Shown in pieces: positions 35,994-45,026 of a stretch of DNA of 64,000 bases. The position numbers were made by a program, and so were the translations under genes. Source of the stretch: JBEKCP01 sp049509515. GTDB lineage: Bacteria; Planctomycetota; Planctomycetia; Pirellulales; Thermoguttaceae. The stretch covers positions 22,748 through 86,747 of the forward strand of contig JBEKZV010000020.1 in NCBI GenBank assembly GCA_049509515.1. The letters are read 5' to 3'. The notes under the pieces are model-generated. The model saw nothing but the letters and a program-made list of their open reading frames with translations. It was not told the origin of the DNA and did not search any database. Each line of letters starts with the position of its first letter. Position 1 is the first letter of the stretch.

Positions 35994-37366
35994 CGACCTC
36001 GTCCAGCACCGTCTGCAAGCCACGCAGCGCCCGTGGCGCCGGCGCGAGAACCTCGCGATCGGTTAGGGCCATCGCCGCGCTGCTGGCCCGTCCCGTCACG
36101 CAGCAAGGGGCGCTCTTTCTGTTCGACCAGGCCGTCGTCAGCGCGACCAACTTCTTTACGGTGTGGGCCGTCGCCCGTGCCTGCTCCCCGGCCGATCTCG
36201 GGGCCTACTCCCTGGCCTTTACCATCGTGTTGTTCGTGGGGGGAATCCAGCAGCAAGCGATCTCCGTGCCTTATTCCGTGTACTGTAACCGGCACCGGGG
36301 GGAGGCGCTGGCGTCCTATACCGGCAGCTCGCTGGCGCACCAACTGGCGCTATCGGGTGTGGCGGTGTTCGGTCTGCTGGGGCTGGCTGGGCTGCTGGCC
36401 GTGGGCCTCGGCCCCGTCTATCTGACGGCCACCGTGTGGGTTCTGCTCGGCACGCTCCCCGCCTTCCTCCTCCGCGACTATCTTCGCAACGTCACCTTCG
36501 CGGCGATTCGCCCGCTCGTGGCCGTCGTGATGGACGTGGCGGTATCGGTGATCCAGGCGGGCAGCCTGTTGCTGCTGTGGTGGTTCGGCACCCTGTCGGT
36601 GCCGGCGGTGTATGCGGCCATCGGCGCGGCCTGTGCCGCCGGGTGCGCGGGCTGGTTCTTGGCCCGCTGGCTGCCGATCCGCATCGTGCCGTCGCACGCC
36701 CTGCGGCAATGGCGGCAGAACTGGACGTTTGCCCGCTGGACGCTGGCGAGCCAGTTGCTCGGCTCGTGCACGCCGCAGTTGCTGCCGTGGATCCTGGCGG
36801 CCGTGCACGGCGTGGCTGCTGCCGGCCTGCTGGCCGCCTGCAACACGCTGGTCGGGTTGTCGTACGTCTTCATTGCGGGCATGGTGAATTTTCTCTTGCC
36901 CAAGGCGGCCCGCGCCTTTGCCCGGGGCGGCGCCGCGGAACTGGCCAGCGTGCTCAAGCCGGCGGCGGGGGTGTTCCTCGTGGTGCTGGGGGCCTTATTC
37001 CTCGCGGTGGCAGTTAGCGGCGACACGTTGTTGCTGGTCGTCTACGGCAAGTATGCGGGGGCGGGCCCGGTGGCCGCCTTGCTGGCGCTGAGCATCCTGG
37101 TGACCAGCTTGGGCGTCGTGGCCGGCGGCGGTTTGCTGGCGATGGAACGCCCCGCCGCGACATTTCTCGCCGACGCGTCGGGCGCCGCGGCCCTGCTGGC
37201 CGCGGCGGCGTGCCTGGTGCCGCCGCTGGGCGCCCTGGGGGCCGCGATGGCCAACGTCGTCAGCATGAGCGTCTGGTCCGCGATCCGCGTGCTGACGTTG
37301 CTGCGACTGATGCGCCGCGCGGGCGGCAGCCCGGTCGCGGCGGAATCCGTCGAGGTCTGCCCGTGA
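35990..37366 (+). CDS. Wzx-like polysaccharide flippase
   Basis: 458 residues with about 12-14 hydrophobic helices and few polar loops. The pattern and context fit the MATE/Wzx polysaccharide-flippase group, which moves lipid-linked repeats across the cytoplasmic membrane. It starts at the ATG at 35990 inside the preceding stop (ATGA). An extension upstream in the same frame is open but lies wholly over other genes, so it was discarded. It is followed by a 4-base overlap with the polymerase gene (GTGA). Confidence 0.85.
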   Translation: MTTSSSTVCKPRSARGAGARTSRSVRAIAALLARPVTQQGALFLFDQAVVSATNFFTVWAVARACSPADLGAYSLAFTIVLFVGGIQQQAISVPYSVYCNRHRGEALASYTGSSLAHQLALSGVAVFGLLGLAGLLAVGLGPVYLTATVWVLLGTLPAFLLRDYLRNVTFAAIRPLVAVVMDVAVSVIQAGSLLLLWWFGTLSVPAVYAAIGAACAAGCAGWFLARWLPIRIVPSHALRQWRQNWTFARWTLASQLLGSCTPQLLPWILAAVHGVAAAGLLAACNTLVGLSYVFIAGMVNFLLPKAARAFARGGAAELASVLKPAAGVFLVVLGALFLAVAVSGDTLLLVVYGKYAGAGPVAALLALSILVTSLGVVAGGGLLAMERPAATFLADASGAAALLAAAACLVPPLGALGAAMANVVSMSVWSAIRVLTLLRLMRRAGGSPVAAESVEVCP

Positions 37367-38760
37367 GCACACTCGCCGAACATCCGCTGCCTGCGGTGCC
37401 CGCAAGCCGGTGGCGCATCTGGCTGCTGGCAGCGGCGGTCGCCAGTGCCTTTTTCGTCGGCGAGCAGAATTGGCAAGTCAGCCGCTGGGAAGACTTCGCG
37501 CTGGATACCGCCGACATGGAAGCCGGCGCCGCCGAGGGCAGCCTGCTCCGCCAGGTGGGGTTTTCGCTGGTGGCCGCCATCGGCCTGGTCTGCCTGATTT
37601 GCCGGGCAAGATACGTCCCGAGAGTCCGTGATCCGCTGGCCTTGCTGGTCCTGTTCACCCTCGCCTGGTGCCTGGCGAGCGTGAGCTGGTCGATCGAGCC
37701 GCTCTTGACCGCCAAACGGCTCGGGGTCGTGGCGTGCTGTTTCTTGGGTATGCTGGGCCTTTGCCGGCAACTGAGCCTCCGTGAGCTGGCCTGGCTCGCC
37801 TTGGCCGTAACCGCCGTGTACGCCCTGGCCGGGCTGAGCGTGGAGATGGCCCTGGGCACCTTCCGCCCCTGGTCGGCCGAGTATCGCTTTGCCGGCACGA
37901 TGCACCCCAACGGGCAAGGCGTCAACTGCGGGCTGCTCTGCCTGGCGGCCGCGTCGCTGGCCGGCCGCTCGGCGCGATGGAACTGGCTGCTGCTGGCGCT
38001 GGCGGTCATGGGCGGCTTGCTGCTGGCGCTCAGCCGCTCGCGAACCGCCGTCATCGCCTTGGCCGCCGCCCTGGCAACGCTCGGCCTGGTGACGCTCGCC
38101 GCCAAGCGCAGCGGGAGGCATGAAGGCGACTGTTCCGTTTCTGCTTCGCGGAAACCGGGAGATTCCCACGGGTCGCGAAAGCCGGGACGCTCCCCGGCGG
38201 CTGCGCTGCCCATGATCGGCGCCGTTGTCTTCGCACTCTGCGCCGCTGCTCTGGCATGCTCGCTGGTGGGATACGACGTGGGCGGAAAGTTCATGGATCT
38301 CGTCACGCTGGGCCGGGACACCGAGACGGACGATCTGAACGGCCGGCTGCCGCTGTGGACCGAGCTGCTCGACGGTTACGTCTCCCAGCGCCCACTGTGC
38401 GGCTACGGCTACAACACGTTTTGGAACGCGGCCAACATCGACGAGATGTCGTCACTGTTCTATTGGGGAATTCGCGAAGCGCACTCGGGCTACGTGGAAG
38501 CCCTCTTGGGAATCGGACTGATCGGCACGGCCGCGCTGGCGGCGACGGTCGCCCTGGCGCTGGCCCGCTCGTTGCGAGCCTGTCTGGCCGGCGGCCGGAG
38601 CGGCGACCGCTTCGTGCTGGCCATGTTGGTCTTCGCGGTGGTGAACTCGGTAACCGAGTCCGGTTTCGTGCTGCCGGACTGGCCGGCGATCATGGTGGCT
38701 TGCGGCTTGGTGGGCTTGGTGTTTCACCCGCTTGCCGGGGAAACGGAGGCCCCGCCATGA
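37363..38760 (+). CDS. O-antigen ligase/Wzy-type polymerase
   Basis: 465 residues, start GTG at 37363 within the stop of the flippase gene. Multiple membrane helices are interrupted by a large periplasmic loop that contains LNGRLPLWTELLDGYVSQRPLCGYGYNTFW, typical of Wzy_C/O-antigen ligase domains. A polar segment of about 30 residues (residues about 246-280, rich in Ser, Gly and Lys) interrupts the helices before it. It should join glycan repeats. The next gene starts in its stop codon. Confidence 0.85.
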   Translation: MSTLAEHPLPAVPASRWRIWLLAAAVASAFFVGEQNWQVSRWEDFALDTADMEAGAAEGSLLRQVGFSLVAAIGLVCLICRARYVPRVRDPLALLVLFTLAWCLASVSWSIEPLLTAKRLGVVACCFLGMLGLCRQLSLRELAWLALAVTAVYALAGLSVEMALGTFRPWSAEYRFAGTMHPNGQGVNCGLLCLAAASLAGRSARWNWLLLALAVMGGLLLALSRSRTAVIALAAALATLGLVTLAAKRSGRHEGDCSVSASRKPGDSHGSRKPGRSPAAALPMIGAVVFALCAAALACSLVGYDVGGKFMDLVTLGRDTETDDLNGRLPLWTELLDGYVSQRPLCGYGYNTFWNAANIDEMSSLFYWGIREAHSGYVEALLGIGLIGTAALAATVALALARSLRACLAGGRSGDRFVLAMLVFAVVNSVTESGFVLPDWPAIMVACGLVGLVFHPLAGETEAPP

Positions 38761-39776
38761 CGGCGATCGACGCCAGCGTCGTGGTGTGCGCCTACAACCG
38801 CGCCGGCCTGCTCGGCGGCGCATTGGCCAGCCTGGCTGCCCTGCGCACCGGCGGGCGATTCCGCTACGAAGTGGTCGTGGTCGACAACGCCTCGACCGAC
38901 GACACTGCGGACGTGATTGCCCAGGCTGCACGGGAGTGGCCGGAGTTGGTTCACGGCGTGTACGAGCCGCGCCGCGGCGTGTCCTGCGCGCGGAATCGCG
39001 GCGTGCGCGAGGCCCGCGGCCCGTGGATCGCCTTCTTCGACGACGATCAAGTGGCCGAGCCGGACTGGCTGTTGGCGCTGCTCAGCGGGGCGGAGGCGGT
39101 GCATGCCCGCTGTTTGGGCGGGGCGGTCCGCCTGCTCTTGCCCGGCGAGGCGCTGGCCGCCCTCCCCGCGGAATGCCGCACGCTGCTGGGCGAGTCGCTG
39201 GGCAGGAACCGCCGCTGCCGCTACGGCCGCAAGACCGCCCCCGGCACGGGAAACCTGTTGGTGCATCGCAGCGTGTTCGAGCAGGTGGGCGGCTTCGACG
39301 AGTCGCTGCGCGAGGCGGGTGAAGACACCGACCTCTACCGCCGCATCCGCCAAGCGGGCATCGAGGCGTGGTACCTTCCCGAGGCCGTGGTGCGGCATGT
39401 GACGCCCCCGTACCGCCTGACCGCCGCCTACTTGCGCTGGCGGTTCCTGCGTTTCGGCAGCCAACTTGCGCGGCGCGACCGCCACGAGTGGGGGTGGGTG
39501 GGCTTTTTCGGGGTGCTGGCGGCCCGGCTCGTCCAGGTCGCCGTCCAGTATCTGCCGCGGTGGCTTGCGGCACAACTGGGGCGCTCGCCGCGGCGGCGGC
39601 TGGCGGCCCGCTGCCCCTTTTGGCGGGCCGAAGGCTACTTCCGTTTCGCCCTGGCCGGCCTGGCGCCGCGGCGCTTCGCCCAGCGGGATTTCTTCGCTAC
39701 CCTCGATTTCCGCGGAGAGCGGGAGCTGTTCGACTGCGGGCAAACGCCCGCCGCACAACGGGTTGGGACGCCATGA
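38757..39776 (+). CDS. Family 2 glycosyltransferase
   Basis: 339 residues. A GT-A fold is shown by SVVVCAYNRAGLLGGALASL, then VVVVDNASTDDTADV, and the metal-binding FFDDDQVAEPDW. The C-terminal third carries GNLLVHRSVFEQVGGFDES and EDTDLYRRI, as in GT2 enzymes that add a sugar to a lipid-linked glycan. The C-terminal 100 residues are basic and partially hydrophobic, so it is membrane-associated. It overlaps the polymerase stop by 4 bases, in line with one operon. Confidence 0.92.
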   Translation: MTAIDASVVVCAYNRAGLLGGALASLAALRTGGRFRYEVVVVDNASTDDTADVIAQAAREWPELVHGVYEPRRGVSCARNRGVREARGPWIAFFDDDQVAEPDWLLALLSGAEAVHARCLGGAVRLLLPGEALAALPAECRTLLGESLGRNRRCRYGRKTAPGTGNLLVHRSVFEQVGGFDESLREAGEDTDLYRRIRQAGIEAWYLPEAVVRHVTPPYRLTAAYLRWRFLRFGSQLARRDRHEWGWVGFFGVLAARLVQVAVQYLPRWLAAQLGRSPRRRLAARCPFWRAEGYFRFALAGLAPRRFAQRDFFATLDFRGERELFDCGQTPAAQRVGTP

Positions 39777-39833
39777 AACCACCGCCGCTTTCCCAACCTA
39801 TGGTTCTAGAGGCCCCGAATAGGACATGCCTTG

Positions 39834-40778
39834 ATGAACTCGCTGCTCGCATCCAAGCCCTGGCAGGCGTTCACGCAAAGGTATTGGGGCGTCGAGCCGA
39901 TCGAGTTCCACTTCGCGCCGGGGGGGCCCGGCGGGCCGGAACTGCGGATGGTGTGCTACCACGACCGGCGGGGCCGGCTGCTGCTGCCGCTCTTTCAGCC
40001 GCACGTGCCGATCGAGTTTCGCCCCACGCCCACCACGGCGGCGTACCGCGTCGGCCGGCAATGGCTGGAGACCGCACAACTGCTGGTCGACGAGATGATC
40101 GCCCGCGGCATCCGCGGCGAGCTCACTTTCTCCTCGCTGCTGACCGACCCGCGGCCGTGGCTCTGGTCGTGGTTCCGCGTCTCGCCGCGGTTCACCTATC
40201 TGGTCGATTTGCCTTTTTGTTACGAGCGGGCCGATCGCGTGGTGCGGCAGCAGGCGGCCAAGGCGGCCCGTGCGGGTTTTGTCTGCAAGCGGACCGACCG
40301 GCTCGACGACGCCTTGCGGTGCCTGGCCGCCTCGGAGAGGCGCAAGGGCTTCTCCTATCGAATGACCCTGGCGGGACTGGAGCTGGCGCATTCGCTGCTG
40401 GGGGCGGAGGCCCTGCGGGTGTATGCCGCTTACGCTGCCGACGGCGAGCCGGCCGCCGCCCGCGTGCTCCTGCACCAGCCGGGCGGGCCGGCCTGCGATT
40501 GGATGGCCGGCACCGCCGACCGCTACTTGAACTCCGGGACCACGCAGCAACTGATCGCCTTCGCGATGGAGGACTTGGCGCAGGCCGGCGCCTCGGCCTA
40601 CGACTTCTGCGGCGCCGACCTGCCCGACTTCACCTACTACAAGTTGCTCTGGGGCGGCCGGCTGGCCACCCAGTACAGCATCCAGGCCTACGACTACCGG
40701 TCCATGCGCCGCCTGCTGGGCAACCTGCTGCGCTACCGGCAACGGCAACGGGCGGTGAGAAAGAGCCGAAAAGTCTGA
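39834..40778 (+). CDS. FemAB/GNAT-like acyltransferase A
   Basis: 314 residues from the ATG at 39834 (the TTG at 39831 is a poorer start). The fold resembles duplicated GNAT domains of the FemAB/BioF2-like type (YRVGRQWLETAQLLVDEMI, then ERRKGFSYRMTLAGLELAHSL, and AYDFCGADLPDFTYYKLLWGG near the end). Members of this group acylate or aminoacylate cell-surface polymers. Placement within the locus suggests glycan decoration. It is distinct from the adjacent FemAB-like gene, so they are not tandem duplicates of high identity. Confidence 0.6.
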   Translation: MNSLLASKPWQAFTQRYWGVEPIEFHFAPGGPGGPELRMVCYHDRRGRLLLPLFQPHVPIEFRPTPTTAAYRVGRQWLETAQLLVDEMIARGIRGELTFSSLLTDPRPWLWSWFRVSPRFTYLVDLPFCYERADRVVRQQAAKAARAGFVCKRTDRLDDALRCLAASERRKGFSYRMTLAGLELAHSLLGAEALRVYAAYAADGEPAAARVLLHQPGGPACDWMAGTADRYLNSGTTQQLIAFAMEDLAQAGASAYDFCGADLPDFTYYKLLWGGRLATQYSIQAYDYRSMRRLLGNLLRYRQRQRAVRKSRKV

Positions 40779-40797
40779 GTGTCCCCGGGGAGGAGCG

Positions 40798-41871
40798 ATG
40801 AAGCTGCACCTCGTGTCCGGCAGGGAGTTGTCGCCCGACGACGTCGCGCTGTGGTCGCGGCTGCAGCGCGCCGATCCGGAGCTGGACAGCCCCTATTTTC
40901 GTCCCGAGTTCGTCCAGCTCGTGGCGGCGATCCGCGACGACGTGGAAGTGGCGGTCATCGAGGAGGAGGGCGAGGTGAGTGGCTTCTTCCCTTTTCAGCG
41001 GGGTGCGTGGCAGGCCGCCCGGCCCGTGGCCGCCGCGCTGTCCGACTTCCACGGCCTCATCGGCCGCCCCCGCGGCGACTGGACCGCCGACGAATTGCTC
41101 CGCGGCTGCGGCCTCGCCTCGTGGAGCTATCACCATCTGCCCGCCTCCCAGAAGCCTTTCCGTCCCTACCATTGCCGCGAAACCCCCTCTTGTTTCGTCG
41201 ATCTGTCCCAAGGGTTCGAGGCGTTCTGCAGCAGCCGTCGCCGCAACGGCTCGCGGATCGTTCCCGACACGCTGCGGAAGATGGACCGCGCGGCCAAGGA
41301 AGTGGGCCCGCCGCGGCTGGAGGCCCACGTCGGCGACGACCGCGTCTTTCGCGCCTTGCTCGGCTGGAAGGCCGCCCAGTACGTCCGCACGGGCAATACC
41401 AACCTGTTTGCCGCCCCGTGGGTGGTCGAACTCCTCGACCGTCTGCGCCGCCAACAGACGGAGGGGTTGGCCGGCATGCTCTCCGCGCTGTACCTGGGCG
41501 ACCGCCTGGCGGCCGTTCACTTGGGCATGCGCGCCGGCGGGGTGCTGCACCATTGGTTTCCCGCCTACGACGTCGAGCTGCGGCAGTACTCGCCGGGCCT
41601 GATCTGGTTCCTGGAGACGGCTCGCACCGCGGCGTTCCACGGCATCCGCCGCATCGACCTGGGCAAGCCCTCCGAGACCTACAAAGTCCGCCTCATGTCC
41701 GGCGTCACCACGGTGGCCGAGGGCACGGTCGACCTGCGGCCGGCGGTCAGGGCGCTGCGCCGCGGCTGGTGGCGGGCGCGGGATTGTGTGCGGCAGACGC
41801 CGCTGTGGCGCGGGGCGGCCGCGCCCGTCCGTTGGCTGCGGCGGCTGAAGAATCGCCTCGCAGCCTGCTGA
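40798..41871 (+). CDS. CelD/BcsL-type GNAT acyltransferase B
   Basis: 357 residues, with GGGGAGGAGCG before the ATG. The first domain starts LVSGRELSPDDVALWSRLQRADPELDSPYF, typical of CelD/BcsL proteins. The second contains GLAGMLSALYLGDRLAAVHLGMRAGGVLHHWFPAYD, which is the conserved strand of this group, and IRRIDLGKPSETYK near the end. It probably attaches an acyl group to the polysaccharide or takes part in its export. The two acyltransferase-like genes are consecutive. Confidence 0.85.
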   Translation: MKLHLVSGRELSPDDVALWSRLQRADPELDSPYFRPEFVQLVAAIRDDVEVAVIEEEGEVSGFFPFQRGAWQAARPVAAALSDFHGLIGRPRGDWTADELLRGCGLASWSYHHLPASQKPFRPYHCRETPSCFVDLSQGFEAFCSSRRRNGSRIVPDTLRKMDRAAKEVGPPRLEAHVGDDRVFRALLGWKAAQYVRTGNTNLFAAPWVVELLDRLRRQQTEGLAGMLSALYLGDRLAAVHLGMRAGGVLHHWFPAYDVELRQYSPGLIWFLETARTAAFHGIRRIDLGKPSETYKVRLMSGVTTVAEGTVDLRPAVRALRRGWWRARDCVRQTPLWRGAAAPVRWLRRLKNRLAAC

Positions 41872-41928
41872 GGACCAATGCGGGGACCGTCCGTTGACGG
41901 CCCGTACACACGCAAGAGCCGAGCAGAG

Positions 41929-43110
41929 ATGGACATTCTCTACGCCAGCACGCTCTATCCTCCCGCCATCGGCGGCTCGCAGATCCACCTCCACTGCCTG
42001 GTGGCGCGGCTCCAGGCGATGGGACACCGCGTGCAGGTCGTCACCCACACTTCCCGCTACCGCACCGATTGGCTGCGGCTGAGCACCTTTGCCTGCGAGC
42101 GCCGGCGGAACTACCAGTACGAAGGGGTGCCGGTGGCGCAGCTCGGGCTGTCGGCGGCAGGGCGGCTCCGCGCGTTTCCCTGGGCGATGTGCTATTACCT
42201 GCTGATGGGTCCCGCCGTGCGGCACCTCTCGGCACTGATCGGCGAGCAGCTCGCCGCGATCGAGGCCGCGCCGGCGCTGGTCCACGTGACCCGTAACGGC
42301 CGGGAGTTTCTGGCCCAGGCGGCGCTGGACTACGCCCGCCGCCGCCGCATCCCGCTGGTGCTGACCCCCAATCACCATCCGCGTTGGCGCGGCCCGCTCT
42401 ATCGCCAGTACGACCGCATCTATCGCGCGGCCGACGCCTTGATCGTCCTGACGGCCGCCGAAAAGGAGCTGCTGGCGGCCCAGAAAGGCATCGCCCCCGA
42501 GCGGATCCACGTTACGGGCATCGGACCGGTGCTGGCGGCGGAGTTCTCGGCCGAGGCCTTCCGCCGCCGTTACGGCGTCCCCGGCCGCTTCGTCCTGTAC
42601 CTGGGACAGCAATTCCGTTACAAGGGCGTGGGGGCGGTCGTCGCCGCCGCGGAGGCGGTCTGGCGCCGGCACCCGGACGTGCAGTTCGTGTTCGCCGGGC
42701 CGCACTCGGCCTATTCCCGACGGCTGTTCGCCCGCCGGCGCGACCCGCGGCTGGTGAATCTCGCCGGTATCGACCTGGAGACCAAGACCGCGGCGCTGGC
42801 GGCTTGCGAGCTGCTCTGCCTGCCGTCGCAGCAAGAGAGCTTCGGCGGGGTGTACGTCGAGGCTTGGTCGCAACGCAAGCCGGTCATCGGCGGCCGCATT
42901 CCGCCCATCGCCGCCGTGATCGACGACGGCCGCGACGGCCTGCTCAGCAGCCAGTCGCCGGACGAATTGGCGGCCGCCCTTTGCCGGCTGTTGGCCGATC
43001 CCGCCCAGTGCGCGGCCATGGGCCAGGCCGGCTGGGAAAAGGTCCAACGCCAGTACACCTGGCCCGTGCTGGCCCAGAAAACCCTTGCCGTGTATCAGTC
43101 CTGTTGCTAG
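41929..43110 (+). CDS. Family 4 glycosyltransferase
   Basis: 393 residues from the ATG at 41929 (AGCAGAG upstream). GT-B fold: N-terminal YASTLYPPAIGGSQIHLHCLVARL, then the donor site LYLGQQFRYKGVGAVVAAAEAV and the conserved E-rich loop LCLPSQQESFGGVYVEAW. It should add a sugar to the growing lipid-linked repeat. Spacing of about 57 bases from the upstream gene is the largest within this part of the operon. Confidence 0.92.
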   Translation: MDILYASTLYPPAIGGSQIHLHCLVARLQAMGHRVQVVTHTSRYRTDWLRLSTFACERRRNYQYEGVPVAQLGLSAAGRLRAFPWAMCYYLLMGPAVRHLSALIGEQLAAIEAAPALVHVTRNGREFLAQAALDYARRRRIPLVLTPNHHPRWRGPLYRQYDRIYRAADALIVLTAAEKELLAAQKGIAPERIHVTGIGPVLAAEFSAEAFRRRYGVPGRFVLYLGQQFRYKGVGAVVAAAEAVWRRHPDVQFVFAGPHSAYSRRLFARRRDPRLVNLAGIDLETKTAALAACELLCLPSQQESFGGVYVEAWSQRKPVIGGRIPPIAAVIDDGRDGLLSSQSPDELAAALCRLLADPAQCAAMGQAGWEKVQRQYTWPVLAQKTLAVYQSCC

Positions 43111-43125
43111 GAAGGAGACAACAAC

Positions 43126-43953
43126 ATGCTCCGCTCGTTCTTCGGTCTGGACCACAAGAGCGTCCTGGGACGAATCCTGCGGTTGCCGCTTCGCTTGCTG
43201 CCCGGCAACATGACGATGCGGATATGGAGCGGCCCGCTGCGGGGGAAGAAATGGATCGTGGGGTCGTCCACCCACGGCTGCTGGCTCGGCATCTATGAAC
43301 TGGCCGAACAAAGGCTGGTTGCGAAGACGGTCGAGCCGGGCACGGTCTTTCTCGATATTGGCGCCAATGTCGGGTTCTATACGCTGCTGGCCTCGTCGCT
43401 GGTGCGAGACAGCGGCAAAGTGTTCGCCTTCGAGCCGCTGCCGGAGAACATCGGCTATCTGGAAAAGCATCTGGCCATCAACGGCGTGCGCAACGCGACG
43501 CTGTTCAAGGCGGCTGTGTCCGACCGCCCCGGCCAGTGCCGATTTCAGGAGAGTTTCTGCCGGGCGAGAGGGCAAATCAGCCCGGCCGGGTCCCTGGCCG
43601 TCGAGTCGGTATCCTTGGACGACCTGCTCCACAGGAAAGTCGTTCCTCTGCCCGATTACATGAAAATCGACGTCGAGGGGGCGGAATTCGCGGTCCTCAG
43701 CGGGGCCCGGCGGCTGCTCACCCTCGGCCGTCCGACAATTTTCCTCTCTACCCACGGGGCCGAGGTCCACGCCCGGTGCTTGTCGCTGCTCGAATCGTTG
43801 GGCTACCGTTGTCGTTCTCTCGATCCGAAGAAAGCCGTCGCGGCGTGTGACGAGCTGGTGGCGGAAAAGACTTCGGCATCGCCGGCCGCGGCGGTCGCTG
43901 CCGGAGCCGGCCGGCGGTGTCCGCAGGCCGTGCAAGAAATGAAAGGCAGCTAG
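43126..43953 (+). CDS. FkbM-family methyltransferase
   Basis: 275 residues, start after GAAGGAG. The SAM-binding motif VFLDIGANVGFYTLLAS, then VFAFEPLPENIGYLEKHLAINGV and MKIDVEGAEFAVLSGARRLL, are diagnostic of FkbM methyltransferases, which usually O-methylate sugars. The C-terminal 35 residues are Ala-rich and probably disordered. The gene lies 15 bases after the GT4 gene, so they are likely translated together. Confidence 0.93.
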   Translation: MLRSFFGLDHKSVLGRILRLPLRLLPGNMTMRIWSGPLRGKKWIVGSSTHGCWLGIYELAEQRLVAKTVEPGTVFLDIGANVGFYTLLASSLVRDSGKVFAFEPLPENIGYLEKHLAINGVRNATLFKAAVSDRPGQCRFQESFCRARGQISPAGSLAVESVSLDDLLHRKVVPLPDYMKIDVEGAEFAVLSGARRLLTLGRPTIFLSTHGAEVHARCLSLLESLGYRCRSLDPKKAVAACDELVAEKTSASPAAAVAAGAGRRCPQAVQEMKGS

Positions 43954-43955
43954 AC

Positions 43956-44927
43956 ATGAAAGTGCTGGTGACCGGCGGCTCCGGATTCATCGGAACGAAT
44001 CTCGTCGGGGATCTGCTGGGCGACGGCGTCGAGGTCTTGAATCTCGACGCGGCTCGGCCGTTTCGGCCCGAGCATGACGCCTGCTGGCGGCAGTGCGACA
44101 TCCTCGACGCCGCGGGGCTGAAGCAGGCCCTGGCGCAGTTCGCGCCCACGCACGTCCTGCACCTGGCCGCCCGCACCGATTGCAACGAGCGGGAGACCGT
44201 GGACGGCTACAAGGTCAACACCGCGGGAACGCAGAACGTGCTCGACGCGGTGGCCGGCACCAAGAGCGTCGCGCGGTTGATCGTCACCTCGACGCAGTTC
44301 GTCCGCCGTCCCGGCCGCCTGCCCCGCCACGACGAAGATTACGATCCCCATACCGTCTACGGCCGGAGCAAGGTGATCTGCGAGCAAGCGACCCGGCAGG
44401 CGAAGCTCGACTGCCTGTGGACCATCGTGCGGCCGACCACGATCTGGGGCCCGTGGCTGTTCCGCCACCGCAACACGCTCTTTCCGCTGCTCCGCCGCGG
44501 ACTGTACTTGCACCCCGGCCGGCAAGCGTGCATCCGCTCCTGGGGCTACGTGGGCAACGTCGTCGCCCAGTTCCGCCGGCTGTTGGAAGCCCCCCCCGAG
44601 CGGATCGACCGCAAGACCTATTACCTGGGCGACCGGCCCCGAGACCTGCTGGACTGGGTCAACGGCTTCTCTCTGCGGCTGCACGGAAGCCCGGTCCGCA
44701 TTGTCCCCCGCAGCGCGGTCTACCTGCTCGGCCTGGCGGGCGATGCCGCGGCCCTGGCCGGCATCCGCGCCCCCATCACCACCTCCCGCTACCGGAGCAT
44801 GACCGAAGACTACCTCACCCCGATGGAGCCGACCATGGCCCTGCTGGGCGAGCCGCCCTTCAGCCTGGAAGAGGGCATCGAGCAGGTCGTCCAGTGGTTG
44901 GATCAGCCTTGCCCGCGACCTGTATAA
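43956..44927 (+). CDS. NAD-dependent sugar epimerase/dehydratase
   Basis: 323 residues from the ATG at 43956, two bases after the FkbM gene stop. An extended SDR enzyme: the NAD-binding TGGSGFIG, the site LHLAARTDCNE, and the catalytic YGRSK. The C-terminal half (RSWGYVGNVVAQF) is like UDP-sugar epimerases/reductases. It probably prepares a nucleotide sugar or reduces a 4-keto sugar for the polysaccharide. The exact substrate is not decidable from the sequence. Confidence 0.9.
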   Translation: MKVLVTGGSGFIGTNLVGDLLGDGVEVLNLDAARPFRPEHDACWRQCDILDAAGLKQALAQFAPTHVLHLAARTDCNERETVDGYKVNTAGTQNVLDAVAGTKSVARLIVTSTQFVRRPGRLPRHDEDYDPHTVYGRSKVICEQATRQAKLDCLWTIVRPTTIWGPWLFRHRNTLFPLLRRGLYLHPGRQACIRSWGYVGNVVAQFRRLLEAPPERIDRKTYYLGDRPRDLLDWVNGFSLRLHGSPVRIVPRSAVYLLGLAGDAAALAGIRAPITTSRYRSMTEDYLTPMEPTMALLGEPPFSLEEGIEQVVQWLDQPCPRPV

Positions 44928-45026
44928 TGTAGCCGTCCCTGCCGGCTGCTGTCGCTGCCGGCTCAGGGCCGGTGGAGACGCGTCCCGTTCGGGGTGAGCC
45001 TGTTCTCGTGGGAGCAACGCAAGTCT

